From Alphaproteobacteria bacterium (GTDB taxonomy: Bacteria; Pseudomonadota; Alphaproteobacteria; JAJFIK01): a DNA stretch of 64,000 nucleotides. Positions 20,052 to 29,676 of this stretch are shown here, one piece after another (positions within the stretch are counted from its first letter, which is position 1; every line of letters begins with the position of its first letter). The notes beneath the pieces were generated by a model. That model did not search any database and was not told where the DNA came from. It was given only the letters and a program-made list of their open reading frames with translations. The stretch spans positions 1-64,000 of the forward strand of contig JAJFIL010000210.1 of assembly GCA_021774965.1 (NCBI GenBank), in the 5' to 3' direction. Both the position numbers and the translations under genes were made by a program.

Positions 20052-23000
20052 ATGGCCAGAAAACCCCAAAAACGCCGTCAGTCTCGTCGAACGGCTCGCC
20101 TTGATTTCGCAGCAATTGAATCTGTTGGATCCCTTCTTTCACCCGAGCTATTGACCAAGGTGGCGGCATTCAGTGCGCCTGACCAGACCGAGACGAGTTA
20201 CGAAATTCCCAAGGGATTGAGGCTTCGAGATGAGATTGCCCGATATTTCCAGATAGGCCTCGCACAATGGGAACAGTTTGCTTCCGTTAAAGACCAGCAG
20301 CCATCCGCTTCTGGGGCATTCATCGAAACTCTTCTCAAAGATTGTTTCGGTTTTGACAGTCTCAAGAAACAAAAACATGCGCATGTAGCCGATCATATTT
20401 TCCCGATAGGACACGCCGCACAGGATGGTCGTGTTCCAATTGTCATTGCGCCGATTAACGGGGGAGATGCACGCAAGTCAGGCATCGACGAAATTGCAGA
20501 AAAATTTGGCGACGGGTCAAGGCGCCGCTCGGCAACACAGCTTCTGCAAGAGTATCTCAATGCCGAGGAAGAAGCCCTTTGGGGAATCACATCGGATGGT
20601 CTAACGCTTCGTCTCTTGCGCGACAATGCAAGCCTTACACGCCCTGCTTGGATTGAAGTAAACCTTGAGAAGATTTTCACCGAAAACCTCTTCCCAGACT
20701 TTTCTGCCCTTTGGCTTTTGATCCACCAAAGCCGGTTTGGGTCTGCTGGAACCAATGTTTCAGATTGTGCACTTGAGCGCTGGCGAGAACGGGGGCGAAT
20801 TGATGGGTCCGCCGCCAAAGAGAAGCTTCGATTGGGTGTCGAAGCCGCCCTTCAGGAACTCGGGCAAGGCTTCATTGAACATCCAGCCAACGTGGCTCTG
20901 CGCGAAGCCCTTCAGAAGGGTGAGATCTCTGGCCAACAGTTCTACGAAGAATTGTTGCGACTGGTTTATCGAATGATTTTTCTATTTGCTGCGGAAGACC
21001 GAGGGCTCCTCTTTTCTCCTGATGCCACGGACGAAGCAAAAAGGGCTTATACCCATGGCTACTCTGTCGGGCGTCTCCGGGACCGCTGCACAAAACCCAG
21101 CAGCTGGGACCGCCATACGGACGCATGGGAGGGCCTTAGAGCCTCTTTCCTGGCACTGGCGCGTGGAGAGCCTCGATTGGGTCTCGCCGCGCTCGGTGGT
21201 CTCTTCCTGCCCCAGAAATTGCAAAACCTCGATGGCGCGAAGATAGACAATCGGCACCTTCTCCATGCCATCTATCGCATCTCTTGGTTTAGGCCAGAAG
21301 GTCAGCCCATGTCGCGCGTCAATTGGCGGGACATGGAAACAGAAGAGCTTGGTTCCGTATATGAGAGCCTTTTGGAACTTACGCCTCAGGCCAGCGCTGA
21401 TGGTCGTAACTTCTCATTCGCGATAGGTGATGCAGCCAAAGGGAATGCACGCAAGACATCGGGTAGTTACTATACCCCGGATGAACTCGTCCGACACCTT
21501 CTAGATACCACTTTGGATCCTGTGTTAGATGCAGCTGAACTCCGAAATCACAATGATCCACCATCTGAGATCCTGAAACTTTCCATAATTGATCCGGCAT
21601 GTGGTTCTGGTCACTTCTTACTTGGTGCCGCCCGCCGAGCTGCCGGACGCATTGCCCGCCATCGCTCTCCTGGCGCGCCAAGTCAAGAAGTCTTCCAGCA
21701 TGCAATGCGCGAGGTAGTTTCCCACTGCATATATGGCGTCGATAGAAACCCAATGGCCGTCGAGCTTTGCAAAGTGGCACTTTGGATCGAAGCATTGGAA
21801 CCAGGTAAGCCGCTCTCCTTTCTTGATTCTCGTATCCGCTGTGGAGATAGTCTTATTGGAGTTTTCGACATTAACGATCTGAGCGATGGCATTCCTAATG
21901 ACGCATTCAAGCCCTTAGCAGGAGATCAGAAGGAGCCCGCAGCGTACTATCGCGAAAAGAACAAGCGAGAAGTGAAGGAACGCGAAAAGGTAGATACAGG
22001 ATTTGGATTGGGAAAAGGCCAAAACGAATTGTCTGAGGCCTTTGCCGGCCTTCATAGTCACCATGAAAATAGTCTCGAAGAAGTCGAATCTAAACGTCAA
22101 CACTTCAATCAAATAATGTCACAAGGCGGAACCGCTTGGCGGCTCAAGACTGCCTGTGATCTTTGGACTGCCGCATGGTTTGCGCCAAAAATTGATGTAC
22201 CGGTCCGAGGTCGAGAACTAATACCAACGAGTGGCCAGGTATGGGAATATCTTCGTGGGGTAACGCTCTATGGACCCATTGTTGCCGAGGCTGATCAGTG
22301 CGCAAGCAAGTTCAACTTCTTTCATTGGCCAATTGAGTTTCCAGATATTATGGCTAGTGGTGGTTTCGACGTCGTCATTGGCAATCCTCCTTGGGAAAGA
22401 ATAAAGCTTCAGGAGGAAGAGTTTTTCGCAGTAACGGCACCAGAAATCTCCAAGGCCAAAAATGCCGCGGCACGTAAAAAGCTAATCGCCACTCTCGATG
22501 AAACCAATCCTCGCTTGTTGGACCAGTGGAACGCTGCATCTCAAGCAGCCGCCTGTACCAGCAAATATCTACGGGCCTCTAATCGTTTTCCCCTGGGAGG
22601 TGTCGGCGATGTCAATACGTATGCAGTTTTTGCGGATCATTTTCGACAATTGATCAATCCCCTTGGGCGTGCCGGGTTGATACTCCCGAACGGCCTGGTT
22701 ACTGGATACACTTATCGAGAGTTTTTACGTCATCTGCTCAGCACCAGGACACTTGCCTCATTCTATGGATTCGAAAATGAAGACAAGCTTTTCAAAAGTG
22801 TGCACAACGAAACAAAGTTCGGCTTGCTGACAATAACTGGGAGCGGAAATCCTATCGATCAACCCTGGTTCACCGCTCACCTAAGACAACCAGAACAGAT
22901 CGCTGACCCTGAACGGCGCTATGCTCTCACGATTGACGAAATCGAAGCAATCAACCCAAACACTCTAAATCTACCTGCATTCAGATGGGCAAAGGATGCT

Positions 23001-24107
23001 GAAGTCACAGCGGCTATTCATAAAGCCGCCCCCGCTTTTATCCGCAAGCATGCGAATGGACCTGAAGATAACCCATGGAAAGTTAGCTTTAAGAGAATGT
23101 TCGATATGGCGAATGACTCGAGCAGCTTTTTGGATCATGCGGATATTTCGCCACTGATAGTGAACAGGCAGGATGCAGTAGCAGTCCTTGAAGACGGCCG
23201 GGAAGTCTACCCTCTGTATGAAGGAAAAATGTTTTGGCATTTTGATCACCGCTACGGAACCTATGAAGGTCAATCGGTTAAACAGGCCAACAAAGGTGTT
23301 TTGCCACGCGTCCCTACTGCGAACCATGAAAATCTGAACTACAAAATTGAACCGCGTTACTGGATAGAAAAGGACCTCACAGATGCGGCGCTTGCAGAGC
23401 AGTGCACGAAAGAATATTTTTATGCATGGAGAGATGTGGGGCCCTCAGAACGCACACTTGTTGGTACTATTATTCCGTATACTGCGGCAGGCCACAAAGC
23501 CCCCATTCTTCTTACACCAAAGGAGCCGAAGCTGTTTGCTGCCTTGGTCGCTCTCCTAAGCAGCCTCGTTGCAGATTACTGTGTAAGACAGAAATCGAAA
23601 GCAATGTCCTATTTCGTCATTGAGCAAATAGCGGCAATTCCTCCCGACGAGTTAACCGGTAGTCGTGGTTGGCTTGGTAGCTCGCCCTCAAACTGGCTAT
23701 CTGACCGAGTGCTTGAGCTGTGCTATACAAACCAAGAACTCGTTTCCTTTGCCGTAGATATGGAACGCGATCACCCGCCCTTCCGATGGCAACCTGATCG
23801 CCGAGTTTTGCTACAGGCCGAAATTGATGCTGCAGTGCTACATCTTTATGAGCTGAATAGAGACCAAGCAGAATGGCTACTCGATTCGTTTGCGGTTCTT
23901 CGGAAGTACGAAGAACGAGATCACGGCGAGTTCCGTACAAAGCGCGTCGTGCTTGAAATCTATGATGAGATCGCAGTCGCCAGGGAGGCCGGGGATGCTT
24001 ACCTTACTCGTCTTGACCCTGCACCGGCGGACCCCAGTTGCTGCCACGACGAAAGGGCTCGCGGAGACGGGAAATCTCGACGAAAAACCTCGGCTGAAGA
24101 AACATGA
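20052..24107 (+). CDS. drmMI: Eco57I/type IIG-class adenine-specific DNA methyltransferase, DISARM DrmMI-like
   Basis: SAM motif IDPACGSGHFLLGA; catalytic motif VVIGNPPWERI; YGVDRNPMAVELCKVALWIEA; 1351 aa; 9-bp gap from the DrmD-like gene. Confidence 0.82.
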   Translation: MARKPQKRRQSRRTARLDFAAIESVGSLLSPELLTKVAAFSAPDQTETSYEIPKGLRLRDEIARYFQIGLAQWEQFASVKDQQPSASGAFIETLLKDCFGFDSLKKQKHAHVADHIFPIGHAAQDGRVPIVIAPINGGDARKSGIDEIAEKFGDGSRRRSATQLLQEYLNAEEEALWGITSDGLTLRLLRDNASLTRPAWIEVNLEKIFTENLFPDFSALWLLIHQSRFGSAGTNVSDCALERWRERGRIDGSAAKEKLRLGVEAALQELGQGFIEHPANVALREALQKGEISGQQFYEELLRLVYRMIFLFAAEDRGLLFSPDATDEAKRAYTHGYSVGRLRDRCTKPSSWDRHTDAWEGLRASFLALARGEPRLGLAALGGLFLPQKLQNLDGAKIDNRHLLHAIYRISWFRPEGQPMSRVNWRDMETEELGSVYESLLELTPQASADGRNFSFAIGDAAKGNARKTSGSYYTPDELVRHLLDTTLDPVLDAAELRNHNDPPSEILKLSIIDPACGSGHFLLGAARRAAGRIARHRSPGAPSQEVFQHAMREVVSHCIYGVDRNPMAVELCKVALWIEALEPGKPLSFLDSRIRCGDSLIGVFDINDLSDGIPNDAFKPLAGDQKEPAAYYREKNKREVKEREKVDTGFGLGKGQNELSEAFAGLHSHHENSLEEVESKRQHFNQIMSQGGTAWRLKTACDLWTAAWFAPKIDVPVRGRELIPTSGQVWEYLRGVTLYGPIVAEADQCASKFNFFHWPIEFPDIMASGGFDVVIGNPPWERIKLQEEEFFAVTAPEISKAKNAAARKKLIATLDETNPRLLDQWNAASQAAACTSKYLRASNRFPLGGVGDVNTYAVFADHFRQLINPLGRAGLILPNGLVTGYTYREFLRHLLSTRTLASFYGFENEDKLFKSVHNETKFGLLTITGSGNPIDQPWFTAHLRQPEQIADPERRYALTIDEIEAINPNTLNLPAFRWAKDAEVTAAIHKAAPAFIRKHANGPEDNPWKVSFKRMFDMANDSSSFLDHADISPLIVNRQDAVAVLEDGREVYPLYEGKMFWHFDHRYGTYEGQSVKQANKGVLPRVPTANHENLNYKIEPRYWIEKDLTDAALAEQCTKEYFYAWRDVGPSERTLVGTIIPYTAAGHKAPILLTPKEPKLFAALVALLSSLVADYCVRQKSKAMSYFVIEQIAAIPPDELTGSRGWLGSSPSNWLSDRVLELCYTNQELVSFAVDMERDHPPFRWQPDRRVLLQAEIDAAVLHLYELNRDQAEWLLDSFAVLRKYEERDHGEFRTKRVVLEIYDEIAVAREAGDAYLTRLDPAPADPSCCHDERARGDGKSRRKTSAEET

Positions 24108-24183
24108 CACCTTTTGAATTTGCGATCGGATTTCGCGCCACAAACGCACTGGAAATTTCTGAACAACATGCAGGAGGCGGCAC

Positions 24184-24948
24184 ATGAGTATAAGCCAGGG
24201 AATTCGCAGCCTTCTAGACAAAGCCGCTATCGACAATGGATTTGCTATTCAAAAGGACATGGATGGCCCTTGGCTTTGTTTCGAGGCCATGGCGGCCCCT
24301 GCTAGGGTTTGCCTCACTCAGACTGATAGTGGCTTCGCTGTGGGTACAGACCATGTCGGCGCGGCGCACGAAATGGGAGAAACCGGCATTCACTCGGCAC
24401 CGCCCACACCTCCTTCCGGCTTTGTTGCATTTGCAGCTCCGGATTTGCGATCCGTAAATCTGCTTGTTGCGCAGGTCTATCGACTGTCTCGCTCGCTTCC
24501 GACCGAGCCCCTTCGCGAATTTGAGAAGCGCCTCAAGGAAGAACCACCGTCGACAACCGAAATTGAGCGACTTCGCAAGGAGCGCGTTGGACAAGATGTC
24601 TTTCGCAAGGCGCTGATGCTCTACTGGAACGAGCAGTGCGCTGTCACTGGGGTGAGCCACCCAAATCTGCTTCGAGCTAGTCACATCATCCCGTGGGCCA
24701 TTTGCGAGGATGATGCAGAGCGGCTCAACGTAATGAATGGCCTCTTGCTTGCCTCCCACCTTGACGCCGCGTTTGACACCGGCTTGATCAGCTTTGACAA
24801 CGCAGGTCAAATCATTCTCTCGCCAGAATTGACATCCCATGACAGGGAGAAGCTTGGGATATCAGAGACTATGCGTCTCACTCGTATATCTGAGGATCAC
24901 ATCAAACGCCTTGCATGGCATCGAGAGAACGTCTTCAAACCAAACTGA
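24184..24948 (+). CDS. HNH endonuclease (HNH_2-like)
   Basis: CAVTGVSHPNLLRASHIIPWAICEDDAERLNVMNGLLLASHLDAAFDTGLISFD; RBS gcaggaggcggcac before ATG. Confidence 0.85.
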   Translation: MSISQGIRSLLDKAAIDNGFAIQKDMDGPWLCFEAMAAPARVCLTQTDSGFAVGTDHVGAAHEMGETGIHSAPPTPPSGFVAFAAPDLRSVNLLVAQVYRLSRSLPTEPLREFEKRLKEEPPSTTEIERLRKERVGQDVFRKALMLYWNEQCAVTGVSHPNLLRASHIIPWAICEDDAERLNVMNGLLLASHLDAAFDTGLISFDNAGQIILSPELTSHDREKLGISETMRLTRISEDHIKRLAWHRENVFKPN

Positions 24949-24957
24949 GGATTTTGC

Positions 24958-25248
24958 ATGGATCTGCACCCAGTAATGAAGAAAGTTGAGCGCATTGCTG
25001 CATATCGTGCATCTTGGCGGGCGAGCCATTTGAGAGCTCGGATGCAAGTAGAGCCTGATGGCATAACGGTCACCTTCAAGGGCGGTGCCGAGCAACCCGG
25101 CTATCCAGGAGAAGAGATGACCTACTTCCATCCGGCCGCTGATCTTGACGCGTCTCTTCAGATCGCAGAAGCCTTCAAGGAAACTCCAAACGAAGATGAT
25201 CTTGTCACCGCTGGGTTTAAACAGACCAGATACATCATGATTGACTAA
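24958..25248 (+). CDS. Small hypothetical protein (96 aa) at the end of the DISARM-like operon
   Basis: ORF starts 9 bp after the HNH gene on the same strand. Confidence 0.55.
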   Translation: MDLHPVMKKVERIAAYRASWRASHLRARMQVEPDGITVTFKGGAEQPGYPGEEMTYFHPAADLDASLQIAEAFKETPNEDDLVTAGFKQTRYIMID

Positions 25249-25328
25249 CCGCGGCGCTCTGTTGTTTGTCAAGGTCCGTCGCGCTGAAGAGGTCGAATCA
25301 CGCCTAAAGATCAATAGCCTGACTGAAA

Positions 25329-26579
25329 CTACATGAGCGGCTGCCAAGCGTACTCCTCAAATGCTTGATCTACTCCCGTCCCTCGCTGGACTGCCTCAAG
25401 AGCGGAATGCCACCCTCGACCAATAACTTCGGCCTGGGGTGAAACACTGTGCGAGTTTGCCCATCCTCGGGCGCTCTTCAGAGCGGCATCTATGGGATTG
25501 TCATTAACTCGCCCGGATCGCACCCCACGCGATTGTCGCCTCCCTTTCGCGAGCTCCATAACGTGATTTTCCTGGCCAGCGACCTTATCAAGTGGAATAT
25601 CGACTGCGACCCCTCCTGATTGAGGAATGAAATCATACCCAAGAAAACGAAATTCTTGATTGAGCGGCTTAGCTTCAAGATACTTGAAAGTTAGCGGGCG
25701 GGCCGGGGCGTCTGTAAAAACGTCCAGGAGGGCTTTAATCAGGCATTGCGCGTCATCATATGACTTTAGAAGAAACACAAAGTCGTCAACATAGCAAAAA
25801 GCTCTGCAGTCAAGTGAATGTCCGCGCGCCACCTGGCGAAGCCGTTCACTTAAAAATACATCTGCTACCAATGGCGAACAAGCCGACCCTTGGAGTACTC
25901 CACACCGATCCCGTACTTCCTGTTCCCCATGTAATACATTGGAGGGAGAACGCATGTTCCCTCCAACAACCATCCTGCCCCGATAGGCCGAGGATAGAAC
26001 ATGGGACTCAATTACCCGGCGGGGCAAATTGAGCTTTCTCACCAAGTCTTGGTGGCTCAGACTTGGGTAGAAACTTTGAATGTCTGCGGATACACGCCAA
26101 GAATATTGACCTCCATCCATTTCATTCTTTAAATCGCTCGCTGCGCGGTTGCGGCCCCCACGTCCGCCATATTGCCAATCTAGGATTTCCTGTTTTGCAA
26201 ACGGCAAGAGCGCAATTTTTGCAACCCGCTGCAAAGCAGTATCCTGAAAATTGAACGCACAAATTTCCCGATAACCATCGACTTTCGGCTCTGAATGAAT
26301 TGTCACATTATGGTGCGTCTGCTCAAACATATTCAATGTCTCGGACATGCTTAGCAGTTCACCATCCGACGGCCTTTCTATCCGTGTCCAGTGGCGATAA
26401 GTCCTATCGGAACGTGTCTTTGCCAAAGCGCATAGTACAGTTCCACTAGAGCGAAGGATCTTTCGTTGTAGCTTAGCGGCCCTTCTGAGCTCTCTCGCTT
26501 CAAGTGCTGCCTCAATTGCTTCCAGCCGTTGCTTCAGGGTCCTTGTTGCGTTGTGGAATGACGTCTCATAGTTGGGCAT
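25329..26579 (-). CDS. Standalone reverse transcriptase (RNA-directed DNA polymerase)
   Basis: RT motifs VSADIQSFYPSL (RT3/A), GVLQGSACSPLVADVFLSERL (RT4/B), AFCYVDDFVFLL (RT5/C, YVDD), LTFKYLEAKPLNQEFRFLGYDF (RT6/7). Confidence 0.92.
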   Translation of the reverse strand: MPNYETSFHNATRTLKQRLEAIEAALEARELRRAAKLQRKILRSSGTVLCALAKTRSDRTYRHWTRIERPSDGELLSMSETLNMFEQTHHNVTIHSEPKVDGYREICAFNFQDTALQRVAKIALLPFAKQEILDWQYGGRGGRNRAASDLKNEMDGGQYSWRVSADIQSFYPSLSHQDLVRKLNLPRRVIESHVLSSAYRGRMVVGGNMRSPSNVLHGEQEVRDRCGVLQGSACSPLVADVFLSERLRQVARGHSLDCRAFCYVDDFVFLLKSYDDAQCLIKALLDVFTDAPARPLTFKYLEAKPLNQEFRFLGYDFIPQSGGVAVDIPLDKVAGQENHVMELAKGRRQSRGVRSGRVNDNPIDAALKSARGWANSHSVSPQAEVIGRGWHSALEAVQRGTGVDQAFEEYAWQPLM

Positions 26580-26594
26580 TGGTAATCTCCCCGC

Positions 26595-27104
26595 TTATTG
26601 ATGTAGACTGTGGAATGCATCAGATGAAAGTTGCCTTATCGTCTCGATTACCTGGCGAGCGCCGTCGGCACCTTTCAGGTCGATCGCCTGCAGGATGCAC
26701 TCGAGCTGGAATTCATTGAACCACCGAGGTTCCTGGGGTTCTTTTGCCTTTGGGAAACTAAGTCTGCTGTCGGCGCTGGCCTCCAACCAACGCCTTTTCT
26801 CGGCCAAAAGTCGCACAAAAGAAGAGATTTCACCTTTGCCAAACGCATCATCCAGCAGGATGTTCAAAGTCTGCAAATGGTCTTCATATGTCTCTAGGGT
26901 CACTTGAACAGCTCTTGTGACTTTAGCTGTCTCTGCAGCGGCAAGATGTATTGGGATGCACTTGGACCTATGTCGCCCCACTGCGCTCTTGGACAAACCA
27001 TATTGCTTAGCGATAGCTCTTACACTTGTACCTCTCGCGATCGCTCTGTTGATCTTATCAGCTTCTACGTGATCGCAAGTTCTACACATAGATTTTTCCC
27101 CCAA
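26595..27104 (-). CDS. HTH-domain hypothetical protein, second gene of the RT operon
   Basis: CRTCDHVEADKINRAIARGTSVRAIAKQYGLSKSAVGRHRSKCIP resembles a resolvase/terminase-like HTH; overlaps the upstream ORF and lies 15 bp before the RT start. Confidence 0.7.
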   Translation of the reverse strand: MGEKSMCRTCDHVEADKINRAIARGTSVRAIAKQYGLSKSAVGRHRSKCIPIHLAAAETAKVTRAVQVTLETYEDHLQTLNILLDDAFGKGEISSFVRLLAEKRRWLEASADSRLSFPKAKEPQEPRWFNEFQLECILQAIDLKGADGARQVIETIRQLSSDAFHSLHQ

Positions 27105-27583
27105 GTGTTGTCCAGCTCCATTAAATCTCGTCCCGAAACGTCCCGCATTTCGGCGCTTTTGCGAACAACGAATGTGCTCGTACCAAATTGAATGCCAAAC
27201 AATCCAAACCCCACCATCGTTCCCGGTGACACAACTCGCATGCCGGCCTCATCTACTGCTTTATGAATGGCTTGCGATACATCGGCGATATGATCCAAAG
27301 TTAGGACTTCTCCAGCGGAGATTACGACCCTGAATTCATATACTTGTGGGAGGTCTTGCATTCGTTCACAAAACTCTTTCTCAAGTTCATCATCCGAAAA
27401 CTCAACTATATAATCCCCGGGGGTGCAGAAAGATGATGCCGATAATTTTGTGTTGGACAGGTAGACATCACAAGAAAAGCGCTGCTCCAGCATATGCCTT
27501 ACTTGCTCCAGGTCATTACTAAGATTTGGCGTTGGCATTTCTACATTTGGCATCGACGACTTTCCTTCTGGCATATCACTCAA
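27065..27583 (-). CDS. Hypothetical protein, first gene of the RT operon
   Basis: 172-aa ORF co-directional with the HTH and RT genes, overlapping the HTH gene by 40 bp; no recognised domain. Confidence 0.6.
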   Translation of the reverse strand: MSDMPEGKSSMPNVEMPTPNLSNDLEQVRHMLEQRFSCDVYLSNTKLSASSFCTPGDYIVEFSDDELEKEFCERMQDLPQVYEFRVVISAGEVLTLDHIADVSQAIHKAVDEAGMRVVSPGTMVGFGLFGIQFGTSTFVVRKSAEMRDVSGRDLMELDNTWGKNLCVELAIT

Positions 27584-27807
27584 GATGATTTAGTCCCGGT
27601 AATCGACGGGACAATCAATAGGTTGTATCTCAGAATTGGAATTCAAGAGCTCTTAACTATTTAATCACTGTACTGATTGATTTTTAGTCAACCTGTAGAG
27701 TAAAAATCGTCCTGTTGCCAAGAGGATCCGTGTCGGTTGCCCTTTGCCCAACACCCCGTTTTCGGCTTCGTCTCATATCGCAACGAGCTCAAGAACTCGT
27801 CAGACAC

Positions 27808-27825
27808 TTTGCAACGAGTTGCAAA
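27808..27825. repeat. Perfect inverted repeat TTTGCAAC-GA-GTTGCAAA
   Basis: 8-bp arms and 2-bp spacer; related palindrome at 11216-11231. Confidence 0.7.
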
Positions 27826-27844
27826 TTCTGCAAATTGCGCCTCC

Positions 27845-29566
27845 TTAAGGGAGTGCAAGCTGAACAGAAGGATACCGAACCTTAGAAATCGCGTTTTGTA
27901 AATTTTTGAGCGATGGGCCGCGCCCGTACTTTTGCTGTACTTCGTGACGTGACCACCCACCAAGAAATTTGGCGATTTCCTCACTCACCTCACCGTCGCG
28001 CAACGCGTCACGAAATGTATGTCTGAAACTATGAAAGACCTTATCACGCTCGGTAACATCCACATTGTCTAAGAAACGACCAAACCACTTTGAAAAGGGA
28101 TCTGACAAGTTTCCTTTTGGTGATCGCCGAAGCTCGGGGAAAAGCCGCACATGGTTTGATCGCTTTTGTCGTCTTGCAAACGAAACAAGACCTAACTCAA
28201 CCAGTTTAGGGTGGATCGGGATAACACGCTTGCTTGCTTTGCTTTTGAGTGTGCGCGCATTATTGACATCTGCACCAATGTGCTTATCCGTTATCTCAAG
28301 GACCGAAACATTGTCTTCAAGGCGAATGTCGGCGCTGTGTAGCTGACAAGCTTCCTCAAGTCGCAAGCCATTGTACAGGGCTAAGAGGGGTACCCAATAC
28401 CTACCTCTGCGTGGATTGTTGCCGCCAGTAGTGGCGTACCCGCGTTCATCATCCATGCATCCAGTATAGATAGGGCTTTTGAAGACCCGCTTGAGCTCAG
28501 GGCCGGTGAACGGCTGCCGGCCCTTTTCTTGATCACCCTTCGGAGCTCTGAGATTCTTTGCATGGTTCTTTATGATCAGCTCTTCCACAACTGCAAACTC
28601 AAGAAGAGAGTTCAGCCGATCCAGGTAGCCCTTTATTGTCTTCGGCTTTAGTCCAAACCCTTCCTTCGCAGGAAAACGCTCTGCAATATCTCTGTGCGAT
28701 AACTTGGGGAACTTCTTGCTCGCGTTTGTTGGAAGCTTGATCAAAATGTCATTTCGGAATTCACGGCATTGCTTTCGAGTGATATTTCCAATTGGCGTAT
28801 CGGGGCCAAAGACGTTAGCTATCAGGTTAAGTTCGGTCCAATACTTTCGCCTAGTACTGCTCGTCCGACTACGTCCCGGATCGCTCATAAATTGATCAAT
28901 GACTCTTTTCAGTGTGGGCGTCACAAATTCGGCGGACTGGTCGGCGTTGGGTTGAGCTCTGCGGTCAAATAGTTCCGTGTCATGGACACGATCACTCCCT
29001 TTCGCCTTGAACCTATCAATTGTACGCCTGGCATCCTCCAACTGCGCTCGCAACAAGAAGTGCTCAAGCACACGTTTTTCACTATCAGTCACCTCCATTT
29101 CTTGAGCCGCCGAAACACTTTCTGCCAACCAGCTGACGTTGAGAGGTGGTTCACCCTGGTCAAGAGCGTTTTCGAGGACTCCAAGGCGGCAAGTGGCCTC
29201 AACTCGCGATGCACCCCAGTTCTCAACAACATCCGCAAAATTGTCTCTTCGGGCTTGTTGCTCCTGATGTCGATAGTCGTCGAACCACATGCGGGCCAGG
29301 TCTCTTGACTGATCAACAGACGGTTGGGCAGTTGGACGACGGCGCGGTCTTGCAATTGTTTGATTTCGGAGCAGATCGCACTTCTCATGGAACGAATGAG
29401 CCAAGCCTAAGCACTGTCGTTTTGCTTGCTTCAGGTCGCTTGTTCGCAAGGATGCTTTACATTCCTTGCGCCCAAAAGGCGTTTGAATACCGCGGGGAAC
29501 GGCTGCTCTAAAATAGAATGTGCCATCACGAACATAGAGATGGTCTACACCAGAAACTTTACGCAT
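27845..29566 (-). CDS. Tyrosine-family site-specific integrase
   Basis: LYNGLRLEEACQL, HSFRHTFRDAL, LGGWSRHEVQQKYG catalytic-box motifs (R...HxxR...W/H...Y); N-terminal HLYVRDGTFYFRAAVPRGIQ typical of island integrases. Start taken at MRKVSG; track start is 29581. Confidence 0.92.
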   Translation of the reverse strand: MRKVSGVDHLYVRDGTFYFRAAVPRGIQTPFGRKECKASLRTSDLKQAKRQCLGLAHSFHEKCDLLRNQTIARPRRRPTAQPSVDQSRDLARMWFDDYRHQEQQARRDNFADVVENWGASRVEATCRLGVLENALDQGEPPLNVSWLAESVSAAQEMEVTDSEKRVLEHFLLRAQLEDARRTIDRFKAKGSDRVHDTELFDRRAQPNADQSAEFVTPTLKRVIDQFMSDPGRSRTSSTRRKYWTELNLIANVFGPDTPIGNITRKQCREFRNDILIKLPTNASKKFPKLSHRDIAERFPAKEGFGLKPKTIKGYLDRLNSLLEFAVVEELIIKNHAKNLRAPKGDQEKGRQPFTGPELKRVFKSPIYTGCMDDERGYATTGGNNPRRGRYWVPLLALYNGLRLEEACQLHSADIRLEDNVSVLEITDKHIGADVNNARTLKSKASKRVIPIHPKLVELGLVSFARRQKRSNHVRLFPELRRSPKGNLSDPFSKWFGRFLDNVDVTERDKVFHSFRHTFRDALRDGEVSEEIAKFLGGWSRHEVQQKYGRGPSLKNLQNAISKVRYPSVQLALP

Positions 29567-29676
29567 AACGCCTCCGAACACTTTGGATAGTACAACCTAC
29601 TGTACCATGTGCTGTCACAGCGGCAGATTTCAAGACGTTGATTTTGCTAAGTTTCTGGTATCGCTCAAGAAAAATA

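Noticed and set aside
12069-25248. BREX or ordinary type I restriction-modification interpretation
   Set aside because: No BrxZ/PglZ, BrxL or BrxC genes and no HsdS/HsdR; the SNF2 helicase is DrmD-like instead.
25329-26579. RT as a retron RT
   Set aside because: No intergenic space for an msr-msd directly upstream (15 bp to the HTH ORF). The catalytic motif is YVDD in a context unlike the usual retron YADD, and no obvious msr-msd was seen.
25329-27583. RT as part of a diversity-generating retroelement or group II intron
   Set aside because: The motif-4 region is QGSACSPL rather than the SQ-type of DGRs. No template/variable repeat pair or maturase/HNH tail on the RT was seen.
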